Below, piece by piece: positions 8,413 to 19,200 of a stretch of 64,000 nucleotides of DNA. The stretch's first letter is position 1. Each line of letters begins with the position of its first letter. Made by a program: the position numbers and the translations under genes. Source of the DNA: Methanobacteriota archaeon (GTDB lineage: Archaea; Thermoplasmatota; Poseidoniia; Poseidoniales; Poseidoniaceae); contig PBGP02000017.1 of NCBI GenBank assembly GCA_002720095.2, positions 62,001 through 126,000 of the forward strand. Reading direction: 5' to 3'. Under the pieces are notes generated by a model that made no database searches, was not told where the DNA came from, and was given only the letters and a program-made list of their open reading frames with translations.

Positions 8413-9153
8413 TTATTGTGGTTCTATGTTACTCAATGCCTCTTCAATTTCAATAATCCATGCGTTGTCTACCGATTCTTTTCCTCCTAATTCAAGAAGT
8501 CTTTGATTCCATATCTCTGTGTCTTTTTCATTTCCAAAATGAGAATGTATCAAATATAGAGCACTGTATGCCATAGCGTTCAAATGCTCTTCATCAACAT
8601 CCCATGCTTTTTCAAAGCAACTTATCGCGCCTCTCTCACCAAAAATTACACCCCGTCTCAACTGTCTCAAACCTGATTGAGACCAAGCTAATGGTAATTT
8701 ACCAATTAAAAGTGTTCTAAAAACTAAGTAAATATTCAATAAAATTAATATAGAAATTAAAACAAATGAACTAATTTGTTCAAAGTTGGTTAAATTCTGC
8801 CATTCCTTAGCAAATAAAGAAATTGCTCCGACAGTAAGTAATAGACCTGACGATGGTGCAATTAAAACATCCATTCTAGTTCTTACTACATGTATCAATC
8901 CAACAATAACCCCGATCCCACCTAATAAGGTGATAATTAGCGGTTCAATAGTCGGACCCACATCTCGTTCGGCCTGATGAGCCAAAAAACCTAATGCACC
9001 CAATATTGATAGAAGTAACCCGAAGTTTTGGGAGTGCTCTGGAAATGGTTGACTTCTACTCATCCAAATTAAAATTAATCCCAAAACTAAAGTTAACCCT
9101 GAATAGAGTAACGTCATGTGTTTCGCCTCAATACTTGCTCTAGTAAATATCAT
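8413..9153 (-). CDS. polytopic membrane protein with soluble helical C-terminal domain
   Basis: A 246-residue protein of unknown function. The first about 170 residues contain roughly six hydrophobic segments (for example LLYSGLTLVLGLILIW and LIITLLGGIGVIVGLIHVV). The remaining 75 residues are soluble and rich in Ala, Glu and Trp, with helix pairs (AISCFEKAWDVDEEHLNAMAY) resembling one or two TPR units. This architecture, a membrane anchor plus a TPR-like tail, suggests a scaffold, but no function can be assigned. The next gene on this strand, RlmH-like, ends four bases upstream of its start. Confidence 0.7.
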   Translation of the reverse strand: MIFTRASIEAKHMTLLYSGLTLVLGLILIWMSRSQPFPEHSQNFGLLLSILGALGFLAHQAERDVGPTIEPLIITLLGGIGVIVGLIHVVRTRMDVLIAPSSGLLLTVGAISLFAKEWQNLTNFEQISSFVLISILILLNIYLVFRTLLIGKLPLAWSQSGLRQLRRGVIFGERGAISCFEKAWDVDEEHLNAMAYSALYLIHSHFGNEKDTEIWNQRLLELGGKESVDNAWIIEIEEALSNIEPQ

Positions 9154-9157
9154 TTAA

Positions 9158-9583
9158 TTACTTGTGATATTTAGTGCCTTTAATTATCTGAAATGAACGA
9201 TAAATCTGCTCTACCAAAACCATCAAAGCAACTTCATTTGGTAGAGTCAAATCAGATAAAGAAATTTTCTGAAAATTATTTTCAGGAAAGCCTATCGCAG
9301 GCCCTATTGCTAGATGTATACTTCGAGAACTTAATTTCCATGATTTTACCAAATTCGAAAAATGAATTGAATTCATCTTCGAACCTGTTATATCAAATAA
9401 TAACAGTTCTGATTTTTCAGAGATTTTAGTTATTTTTTGTAAATACTCATCTGGCAATAATGCTTCAGAATGATGAATTAATTTAATTGATTCAGATGCC
9501 ATTCTTTCCATGTACATTTGTATAAGAGAATTCAGGGGTTTGTTCTTAATCTTTCCATGGGTGTGGAGAATAATTCTGCTCAT
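9158..9583 (-). CDS. RlmH-like SPOUT RNA methyltransferase
   Basis: SPOUT-class methyltransferase resembling RlmH, which in bacteria methylates pseudouridine 1915 of 23S rRNA. The C-terminal knot sequence is diagnostic: AIGPAIGFP, then LSLSDLTLPNEVA-like spacing (here ISLSDLTLPNEVA) and the end VEQIYRSFQIIKGTKYHK, close to the invariant RlmH C-terminus. The start was placed at ATG 9583, giving 141 residues near the usual 155; a longer frame to 9661 would run into the divergent gene start and adds non-conserved residues. In RlmH the last residues bind SAM and RNA, and they are intact here. Confidence 0.82.
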   Translation of the reverse strand: MSRIILHTHGKIKNKPLNSLIQMYMERMASESIKLIHHSEALLPDEYLQKITKISEKSELLLFDITGSKMNSIHFSNLVKSWKLSSRSIHLAIGPAIGFPENNFQKISLSDLTLPNEVALMVLVEQIYRSFQIIKGTKYHK

Positions 9584-9660
9584 TAGATCCGCCCAAAGAA
9601 TCTGACATAATGTTTTAATGTATACGAAGCCTTTCAAATGAGGAGTTTGAGGGTGCACCA

Positions 9661-9984
9661 ATGAAATGGTGGCCCTTTAGGAAAAAATCTAAGTCGCTAA
9701 AAAAATTTAGCACATCAATTCATATTAAAGGAACCAGAGTTTGGCTTCAAGAACTACAAGATATTTGTGAAAAAAATTTCGACAAACCTGCTGACGCTAA
9801 AAGGATTATTCGTCAAATGCAAATTGAATGGAAAGACGCTGAAAAAAGAAATGAAATAGAAAGAGAGTTAATTGATGGATTAGATAGAAGAGCATTTCAT
9901 TTACTTAAAGCAGATGATAATGAATGGGTAGAATTATTGGATAATTTGAAATTCTGGAGGCCTGGTTGGAAGGGAGATTTATGA
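9661..9984 (+). CDS. small basic hypothetical protein coupled to the FGE-like gene
   Basis: A 107-residue protein with no recognised domain. The N-terminus is very basic (MKWWPFRKKSKSLKK), followed by a helical middle with many charged residues (QIEWKDAEKRNEIERELIDG) and a Trp-rich C-terminus (LKFWRPGWKGDL). It has no membrane segment. Its TGA overlaps the ATG of the next gene as ATGA at 9981-9984, so the two are translationally coupled, suggesting a joint role with that membrane protein. It is divergent from the RlmH-like gene. Confidence 0.65.
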   Translation: MKWWPFRKKSKSLKKFSTSIHIKGTRVWLQELQDICEKNFDKPADAKRIIRQMQIEWKDAEKRNEIERELIDGLDRRAFHLLKADDNEWVELLDNLKFWRPGWKGDL

Positions 9985-10841
9985 TTAAAACTGAATTAGA
10001 TTTTGTTAAGATTAATGCAGGTGATATTCATTTAGGCACAAATAGAGGTGGACTATTTTTTGCAGCAGAAAGGCCTAGACATCAGGTCAAGATTGAATAT
10101 AGCTTCTACATTTCTGAAAAATGTATTCCTGTAGAGTTCTGGAATGAAATATTTATTGAAGAAAAATCTATACCTAATTATGATAAAATGACTCACAAAG
10201 ACATGGAACGTTTTTTCGAGCTACTAAACAAAAAAGATCAGCAATTCAAATATAGATTGCCGAGTGAATCAGAATGGGAACTTGCAAAGTCAAAAGGAAT
10301 ATTGACAAACATTCCTGATAAAAATGGTGAATTGTTGGCTGATCAACCGCACGTAAGTTATTGGGGTGCTCCATGTGATGGAAGCCCGTGGTTAGAAAAA
10401 AATCCAAAAGCAGCTGGATTCTCTATGCAACTAATTAAAACTAGAACTTCTAAAAAAGGTTTTTCACATCATAAATTACATAATGAGAATATTAGATTTA
10501 GGATTATTAAATTAAATCATGACCCTATTAACACTGTTAGCCGAACATTACCAAAAGAATTTGATAGGCTAGAAATTTTGAAAAGAGAGTTTTTAATGGC
10601 AATTTTAATTGGAATTATTCCTTCATTTATTTGGGCTTATTTTAATGCCTCTCCAGGATATATTTTAACTGGTTTTGGAAATCTAATTTTGGGTGGAGTG
10701 TTTTTTTCTTTAATTACGGGCTTAATAATAAGACCGAAGCATGCTAGTCTAGAATTTAAACAAAATAATTTAATTTCAATCAGCCCTTACACTAAAAAAG
10801 TCAAAACTTTAGTCGCTTTTGAGGGTGATGAGATCTTATAG
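9981..10841 (+). CDS. formylglycine-generating-enzyme-like domain with C-terminal membrane anchor, catalytic part missing
   Basis: The N-terminal half carries hallmarks of the FGE-sulfatase (SUMF1) fold: VKINAGDIHLGTNRGG for the usual GxFxMGS start, ERPRHQVKIEYSFYIS, then RLPSESEWE near residue 87, and a terminal FRIIKL for the GFR motif. Between these, the usual GNVWEW and RGGSW segments and the copper-binding cysteine pair of true FGE are absent, so enzyme activity is unlikely. Residues about 205-255 form two membrane helices, followed by a short tail. The start is ATG 9981, overlapping the preceding stop; a TTG at 9966 is less likely. The last 41 bases overlap the convergent malic enzyme gene. 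Confidence 0.7.
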   Translation: MIKTELDFVKINAGDIHLGTNRGGLFFAAERPRHQVKIEYSFYISEKCIPVEFWNEIFIEEKSIPNYDKMTHKDMERFFELLNKKDQQFKYRLPSESEWELAKSKGILTNIPDKNGELLADQPHVSYWGAPCDGSPWLEKNPKAAGFSMQLIKTRTSKKGFSHHKLHNENIRFRIIKLNHDPINTVSRTLPKEFDRLEILKREFLMAILIGIIPSFIWAYFNASPGYILTGFGNLILGGVFFSLITGLIIRPKHASLEFKQNNLISISPYTKKVKTLVAFEGDEIL

Positions 10842-13125
10842 AATCTTGAGCACAAATTGCTGCCATGTGTATGATGTGCCTTACACCGTCATGCCTATCT
10901 AATACCTGTACTGGTTCTGAGAGTCCTTCAAGAATTGGACCCGTCATTTCAGCATCACCTAGTTCAGCTAGTAACTTGTAAGCGATATTAGCAGACGCTA
11001 AATTCGGACAGATTAAAACATTTGCAGGGCCATCAAGTGACATAAATTCGTACTCATCCTGAATCTCTAAGTTCAACGCTGTATCTGCTTGCATTGGTCC
11101 GTCTATCATAAGTGTTGGATCTAATTGCTTAGCGATCTCAATTGAATCTTCTAACCGTTCTGAGCGTTGCTTTTGACTTGAACCAAAATTAGAAAATGAT
11201 AACATAGCAACTTTTGGCTCTATTCCAAATCTTCTAGCTACAACGGCAGTCTGTACAGCAATTTCAGCCAAGGTCCTTGAATCAGGATATACATTGACAG
11301 TGGCGTCGGCTAAAAACATTAATTTTCCCTTAACTGACATCATGTAGCAACCGACTAAACAATGAGCATGTTCATCTTTTCCGATAACTTGTATAGCAGG
11401 CTTCAATACATCAGCATAATTTCTTTCCAATCCACCTAATAATCCGTCAGCATCTCCATTTGAAACCATTAAAGATCCAAAATATGCTCTACTTTTCAAT
11501 AATCTTTGAGCGTCTGCGAGTGTTACACCTTTTCTACCTCTTTTAGCGAATAAGATTCTAGAATAAGTAGATATTTTTTCACTATTTTCTGGATCGATTA
11601 TTTGGCAATTAAATTCTAACGATAAATTATTTTTCAAATCTTCAATATATGATTTTTCGCCTAACAAAATAGGTTCACAAATATCCTCTCTAATACATTC
11701 TGAAACAGCCATTAAAACCTTTGGATTATCTCCTTCTTGGAATACGATTCTTTTCTTTTTGCCTTTGACTTCGTTGATAACCCCTCTCATTACATTATGC
11801 GTTAATCCTAATCTAGATTCTAAGTTCTCTCGATATTCATTAATATCGAATAATTTTGAAGAAATCCTTGCAACCCCCTCGTCGACTGCTGCTTGAGCAA
11901 CAGCAGATGCTTCCCAAATTAATACTCTACGATCAAATGGTTTTGGTATTATGTAATTTTTACCAAATGTGAGGAATTCTCCTCCATAGGCTAGTTGAAC
12001 TTCTTCTGGAACTGGTTCTTTGGCCAAGGCTGCTAAAGATTTAGTTGCAGCCATCTTCATATTCGAAGTGATATTGGAAGCTCTAACATCTAAAGCACCT
12101 CTAAAGATATAGGGGAAACCCAGTACATTATTAACTTGATTTGGAAAATCTGATCTACCAGTTGCAATTATGGCGTCTGATCTTACAGATTTTATCTCTT
12201 CTGGCATTATCTCTGGATCTGGATTAGCCAAAGCAAAAATTATTGGTTTTAGTGACATAGATTCTATCATTCTTTTAGTTACTAAACCTCCCTTGGAAAG
12301 CCCTAAGAATAGATCTGCACCGACTAGCGCAGATGAAATATCGCCATCGTGTAAGTCTCTAGCAAATGGTGCTTTATATTCGTTTAATTCTCCTCGTTTT
12401 AATCTAGTTTTTGTCAAAATTCCCTTCGAATCACACATAATGATATTCAACAAATTCACACCTAAAGCAATGTAATGATTAGCACACGCAATTGCACTTG
12501 CACCTGCGCCAGCAATTACAACCTTAATTTCTCCAATATTTTTCTGTTGTAGTTCTAATGCATTTAATAAAGCTGCTCCTGTAATAATCGCAGTTCCATG
12601 TTGATCATCATGCATTACTGGAATCGTTGTTTTCTCAGAAATCTGTCTTTCTATCTCAAAGCACTCGGGAGCTCGAATGTCTTCTAAATTTATTCCTCCA
12701 AAAGTCGGGGCTATATTGCATACCGTTTTGATAAATTCTTCAGGATCAGTGGAATCAATTTCAATATCAAAAACATCGATATCTGCAAATGTTTTGAATA
12801 ATATTCCTTTCCCTTCCATAACTGGTTTAGATGCAAGAGGACCTATGTTACCTAAACCTAAAACTGCAGAACCATTTGAAATTACAGCAACCAGATTACC
12901 TTTAGATGTGTAGAGGTATGAATTTTCAGGGTTTTCAGCGATTTCCAAACATGGGTAGGCAACCCCTGGTGAATATGCCAAAGATAATTCCCTAGCGGTG
13001 GAGTGAGGTTTAGTTGGTTGAACTTTTATTTTACCTCTGGGTGATTTAGCATGGTATTCTAAAGACCTATTACGTAAATCTTTATGTGTAGATTCGTCAG
13101 TTTTCATTCTTAACATGCATCTCAA
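10801..13125 (-). CDS. maeB: NADP-type malic enzyme with phosphotransacetylase-like domain
   Basis: Oxidatively decarboxylates malate to pyruvate, linking the TCA cycle to NADPH and acetyl-CoA. Residues about 1-430 form the malic domain: the catalytic Tyr/Lys region SPGVAYPCLEI, the metal motif HDDQHGTAI near 171-179, and the dinucleotide loop VVIAGAGASAIA. Residues about 440-774 match the phosphotransacetylase fold (IVFQEGDNPKVLMA, KRGRKGVTLADAQRLL, SNGDADGLLGG), which in bacterial MaeB is regulatory and binds acetyl-CoA. The length of 774 is close to the 759 of E. coli MaeB. Several in-frame ATGs lie within the first seven residues. It is bacterial in type, like icd nearby. Confidence 0.95.
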   Translation of the reverse strand: MRCMLRMKTDESTHKDLRNRSLEYHAKSPRGKIKVQPTKPHSTARELSLAYSPGVAYPCLEIAENPENSYLYTSKGNLVAVISNGSAVLGLGNIGPLASKPVMEGKGILFKTFADIDVFDIEIDSTDPEEFIKTVCNIAPTFGGINLEDIRAPECFEIERQISEKTTIPVMHDDQHGTAIITGAALLNALELQQKNIGEIKVVIAGAGASAIACANHYIALGVNLLNIIMCDSKGILTKTRLKRGELNEYKAPFARDLHDGDISSALVGADLFLGLSKGGLVTKRMIESMSLKPIIFALANPDPEIMPEEIKSVRSDAIIATGRSDFPNQVNNVLGFPYIFRGALDVRASNITSNMKMAATKSLAALAKEPVPEEVQLAYGGEFLTFGKNYIIPKPFDRRVLIWEASAVAQAAVDEGVARISSKLFDINEYRENLESRLGLTHNVMRGVINEVKGKKKRIVFQEGDNPKVLMAVSECIREDICEPILLGEKSYIEDLKNNLSLEFNCQIIDPENSEKISTYSRILFAKRGRKGVTLADAQRLLKSRAYFGSLMVSNGDADGLLGGLERNYADVLKPAIQVIGKDEHAHCLVGCYMMSVKGKLMFLADATVNVYPDSRTLAEIAVQTAVVARRFGIEPKVAMLSFSNFGSSQKQRSERLEDSIEIAKQLDPTLMIDGPMQADTALNLEIQDEYEFMSLDGPANVLICPNLASANIAYKLLAELGDAEMTGPILEGLSEPVQVLDRHDGVRHIIHMAAICAQDSIRSHHPQKRLKF

Positions 13126-13277
13126 AAACGACTGGTTCTAATTGCTTTACGCATTAATTTCATTAGAACTTAGCAAAAATATAATAAAAATATTTGACCA
13201 TCTGAGTTCAAATTTGTTACCATAATCATGAACATTAAACCATTCCTTTCATAAATGAATTATAATCTCGACTAAAT

Positions 13278-16200
13278 ATGTTCGAACGGGCGGGTAGAAA
13301 ATCTCTATATCTCAGAGCATCTTTATTTGTTGTAATGATGTTATTTTACAGTATGTCACCACTGTTATCTTCTACTAGTGCTCACCTTGGTCATGGAAGC
13401 TCTGATGATGCACATTCTACTGGTCAAACTTGGGGACTGAATGGTTCAGAAGACACGGGTTGGGTTACTCTAGAAACCACTGGAGCTTCTCCGTCAAATA
13501 ATCTTCCAGCGTATGCGAACTGGGAATTGAATTTTCCCCCTGGTGCAATTATTTCTAACGTTAATCTAGAAGTTGGTGCTGACGGAAGCAACGGTATTCA
13601 TGCCATGAACCCTAACTTATATTCTCCTTCTACACAATACTCATTTTTTGATTGGGAAGACAATGGAGGTTTTGGTTATCAAGAAGGTTTTCTTGATGGT
13701 TACATTCATAACGAAAGAATGCAGCCTAATAGTGACCTTGGAGCAATGTACAAAATCCCTTCAGGGGCTGAAGTTACAGATTTAGTTCTAGAGGCTTTAA
13801 GACCCGTTGATCCTGCAGTATCATTGTCTCCTTATGATTTTGAAATAACTGATTGGGAAATTGATTCTAACGATGGAAGATTATACGTTGCAATTGGTTC
13901 TCTTGTCTTACAATTAGATGATTCGGTTGAACCTAAAATCATTCATCTTCGAGATTTGGGACAAGATAATTTGATCACAGACTTGTATGTTGATGATTTA
14001 GGTCAAAGACTGATAATTTCCGCTGGAGGAAGAATAAATGTTTATTCTCTTTCTAACGGAGAATTGATTGCTGAATTACCTAATGAGCCAATTATAGCGA
14101 ATGAAGAAGCGAAGGGTTTTATTCATTCCTTTGCCACATCAAGTGACATTTATGGTATTTCGGAAAGAGGGCTTTTCCGGCTAAATTCTGTGGGTAATTC
14201 TTGGAATATGGAACAGGTCGCGGGAAATTCAAATTGGCCAGAAGGAGTTCCAATGGATGTTGAGGATGCTAATGGCATTCTGTATGTATCTATTGAGAAC
14301 AGTGGAATTGCTAGATGGGACACTACAAGTAATTCAGTCCAGACAATTTTACAAAACTCTGGGGAAGATGATGTTCATGAAATGATCACTTCAGGTAATG
14401 TGTTGTATATTGCGACAGAAAACCAAGGTGTATTGAGGTGGAATTTTGCCCAGAATAGCTGGATTAGTTCTTGGTCAAATACGAATTGGCTAGAAAATAA
14501 TAATGTTAAAGACTTAGTTGTTTTAGATAACAATATTTTCATCTTGTTAGAAGATACGTTGCATCAATATGATACATCGATTGGAGTAATGATTAATCAG
14601 TTTGACGTAAACAGTGACTTGAATATGATAAGAACAGGTAAAAATATTATTCCTTGGTCTGCAAATGGAATTCGGGCCCCTGCAAATTCAGTAGCCCTAC
14701 TTCATGACGGAAGCGGAGTAATGAGTGTATTAGATCCTTCTATAACTGGATTATATTCCCACAAAATGGATTTAGTTAGTTCTCCAAGTGGAACAGATAT
14801 GAACTCAGTAACCCAAATTGGAGAAAAGATTTTTGTTTCATCTAATGATATCATTGATATATTCGATACTTCAATCTGGAAATGGCTGGAGCCAGTAGAT
14901 ATTTCCACTGTAGGAAATGAAATAGTTTCTATGATAACAGATGAAAATCAATATTTATACGTTGCAACAGCAGACTCTGTAGGATTGCAAGAGATAAATA
15001 CTGATGGAAACTTTAGTAGATTCTGGGGTCAGTCTGATTTTAATAATGAGGAAATAATTGATCTATCGTACGATTCACTTACCTCTTCAGTTATTGCATC
15101 TCACGGAAACAGTGTTACTATCGTAAACCTCGTATCTAATAATGCTGAATTTATTGAATTTAATTTTGAAAGTGAAATTTCAGATATTGTGGCATACGAT
15201 GGAATTCTGTATATGGGAACTGACGAAGATGGTGTGCAAAGATTTAATATTTCTTCCAAAATAATACTCTCGTCATGGAGGTCCACCGGAGTTGACGATT
15301 TAGAAGACATCCCAGTAGTTGTAGGAAACGGTTTGATTTATGTAGGTATTCCGGGTTTTGGAGTTACAATTTTCGATGAAACCACAGGTGAAATTCTTGA
15401 AATATGGGAGGGGGGTCAAGCTGGAGAATTGGCAGACGATAGTATTAGATCATTACATATTGACGGAGATGGATACATTTGGATCGGCACTGATGATGGT
15501 GCAACGAGGTTCAACGGTCAAAGATTTAATGATTTACAACATGATGGTCAATGGTGGAGCCATAGGTTTTACGGATTTGACAGTGATTCTGACTATGTAT
15601 GGTCTGCAATGGCTAACAATGAAATTTGTAGATGGGATAGGCAAACTTTAGCTGGGGGAGATGATCAAAATTGTTGGGGAGAAAATGATGGATTACCATC
15701 TGATGGACCAACAGGTTGGCAAGATTACACATCAGTTAGATTTGTATCACAAAATCAACTAATGGTGACAACCTTCAACGGTGCTGCGCTATTTGACACG
15801 AATTCATTATCAGTAGTTGAAGAATGGGTAAGTGATTTTTCCACAAGCGATTCCCCGATTGTTCAACACAATGGTATCGTATACTTAGGACTTAAAGGAG
15901 ATGGAATTTTACGGTATGACTTGAATTCAAATTCATGGTTACAAAATTGGAATTCAGCAAATAATATGATTCCAAATAATGAAGTTACTGCATTAGTTTT
16001 AGAACAAGGTACAGGTTCAAATTTAGATAAATTATGGGTTGGCGGTGATGATGGTTTTGATTTAACTCAAATTGATTTGTCTTCAGGTACAGTAAGTGGT
16101 AGTGTTGAATATGGAACCCAAGGTCTAGAAGAGTTACCCCCGCAGAAATTAATCGTTTCGGATGATATTTTATATTTTATTCCAGAGTTAAGTGACGATG

Positions 16201-19200
16201 GAGATAATATCGGAAGAATAGATCTTTCAAGTTTTGTTCAAAACCCCTCTGGCGGTGGTTTCAGTTATCTTAGTGTCTCAGAAGGAGCTATTAATCCAAG
16301 TAATGAATTTGGTGAAGATATTTTTATCCATGGTGCTGATATTGTAGATAATATTCTTCATATCGGTGCCAGTGAGGCAGAAACTAGATGGTGGCAGAGT
16401 TATGATGAAGGTTACATCATGAGGTATAATATTACTGGAGATAGTTGGGACTCAGCTATACTACCTGGTCAAGAAGTTGGAAGAACAAATGCAGTATACT
16501 TAAACAATAGATTGTATGTCACTTATGGAGATAGTGTAAAAGAATTAGATAGTGGTGGAAACATGATTAATAGTTGGCCTGATTCACTAGATGGGCCAAT
16601 TAGAGAGATTGTGGAATACAACGGAGAAATATTGTTTGCCACTCAGTCCGGAATTGCAAGATACGATCCCGTTAGTGAGTTATGGCTAGAAACTTGGACA
16701 AAAAATAATGATGGTTTGCATCCAAATTCAAATGATGATGAAATTCTTGAACTATTTATCGAAGGAAATAATCTTTGGTATTCTTCAGGAATAACCAATG
16801 GACAATGGTGGAACTCAAATCCTACTGTACAAAGAGTTACTGGCATTGATAATAATGGAGATGGTATCATAGATGGGAATGATCATGATATCTGGGATGA
16901 TACAAATTCGGAATTACCACCAGGAGATATTTGGTCTATGGAATTATGTGGTGGAGTAATGCATTTTGGAGTTAGATGGAGTGGACAATTTGGAGCTGGT
17001 GGAGGAGTTGGCAGATTTGATACATCAATTGACACTTGGGACTCCCCTTGGGAGAATAATAATGATCTTGAAGATGATGACGCTACTGCATTGACATGTG
17101 ATGATCAAAACGTTATGTACATAGGATACCAAGACGAAGGTCATGGAATCAGTAGATTTGATTATTCTTCTGGGAATTGGTTATACACTCTGGAAGAGTC
17201 TGACGGTATTTCTGAAGAATCCGTGTGGTGGGATTCTATGGAATGGGGGGATGGTTTCCTTGTAATTGGTCATTCTTACGAAGATGGCGGAAACGGCGGC
17301 ATGTCGGTAATTGAGGTCAGTGGGAATATTGTTTCTTCTGGTACAATTCTAGATCAGTCCATTGAGACCTCATCTATTAATTACATAGATAATTCCGCCT
17401 TTGGTGATGGTTTCATAATTGGCAGACCTGGAGGAGATCAAGGTTACAGCAGTGTTGACTGGTTAGAGATAGTTTCTAATAATTTACAACTCAATAAAGG
17501 TTATTTTGACAGCCAATCTGATTTCTTAAATGGTATCATTGAAGAATTCACAGGTAATTCTGAAAATTTATACATTGTTACTGCAAGTGATAGATTTGAT
17601 AATCTTGGAAATTCAATTTTAGAAGGACAGTATGGTACAAATGGAGAAATTACTTGGACTAGAACTTGGAATTTTGGATTTGATACAATTAGAGACCTCC
17701 TATTCGTAGAAGGCAATATTCCTGGAACTGGTAATATGCTTTGGATTACTACACAAGACCAAGGATTATGGAGATTAGACTTAGACAATAATAATTTTTC
17801 AAGAATATCCGCAAGTTTATCTCCTGATATGGACGGTTTATCTCTCGAAGATAACTTGTTAGCTATCGGCTTAACGTCTGCTGGGAAAAGTGTACCAGGA
17901 ATAAACGTTTTAGATATTACTACGCTTCAATGGGAATATGGTGAATTATTACCAGGGCTTCCGAGCAATTACGTTTTAGATGCTGTAAAACATCAAGGTA
18001 AAACATGGTTTGCAACAGCAAACGGTGTCGGTATTTGGAACGATACCAACGCTCAATGGGAACCCTCACTTGGTGTATCTAATGGATTGCCAACACCAGT
18101 AATTGAAAAATTATATATTCACACTAGTGGAGAAATATGGATGGGAACTCCAGTTGGTGTAGTTAGGTATGATCCCCTAATTGGTAGTTATTATCCAACT
18201 ATCGACAGATTAAACGGTTTGATCGGTAATAGAGTCAACGATATATATGAGGATAATGGAAAAATATTCTTATCTCATAATGGAGCTGGTCCGACAAGAC
18301 CTGGTGTTAGTTCGTATAATTTATCAACTAATATAGTGGAATCAATCTACAAATTAGACCAAGTTCCAAGTAACACTATTACGGCCATATCTGCTGATTC
18401 TTGGGGGGTTCATATTGCTACAGATCAGGAACCTTTGGTTCACTATAACTTTGCAAACAATCAATTTGAAGATGGAGCACAATCTTGGCAAATTGGGAAC
18501 TGGCCAGTTATTGAAATGAAAAGCGATGGTAAGGATTTATTCGCATTATTAGACGGCGATTTAGTTAGAATAGATGCTCAAGGAATTACACATTCGGTAA
18601 GAAATACTTGGTTCTTAGATAACGAAAACTTAGAACCGCTTGAATTGTCGAAAATGTCTCTTGGTCCTAATGGGTTATTTTTAGTTGGATCTGATGGTAT
18701 GTATGGTTGGGGATTACCAAATTACGCCCCAATGGACCAGTTGATTGTAAGATTCGCTTCACCTCTCTCATTAAATGTAGCTGGCCTGAATCTGGATATA
18801 ACAAACAAGACCCACCCCGGTGAACAAATCATTTTAGCTAGCACGTCTTTAAACCCTATAATAATAGAAAACTGGGGCTCTCTACAATATGAAAATAATA
18901 TGCCTTATTCGGAGGTTTCTATGGCTTTATCGAGTCCAATTCAATATTCTCCCACATGGCTTAAATCGATTAACATGAGATATAAGGGTGAGTGGAACCT
19001 ATCAGAAACTAATGATAACATAGCTTATGAATTGCAAAGAGTACTAGATTTGTCGACAATGACCGCTAGCGGAATGGAAATCGAGCTTAGACTCAAGACT
19101 ACATTAAATGGTTCTATGAAAGTTAGATTAACTTATGATTGGGAAAGAATTCAGTCTCCTGTTGAAATTATTAATGTTGAAGATAGGCCTGATGACGGAG

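Noticed and set aside
13126-13277. Search for an RNA gene or operator in the gap before the giant surface gene
   Set aside because: The 152 bases are AT-rich with TATA-like runs (about 13176-13196) but no clear dyad or cloverleaf; only divergent promoters are expected.
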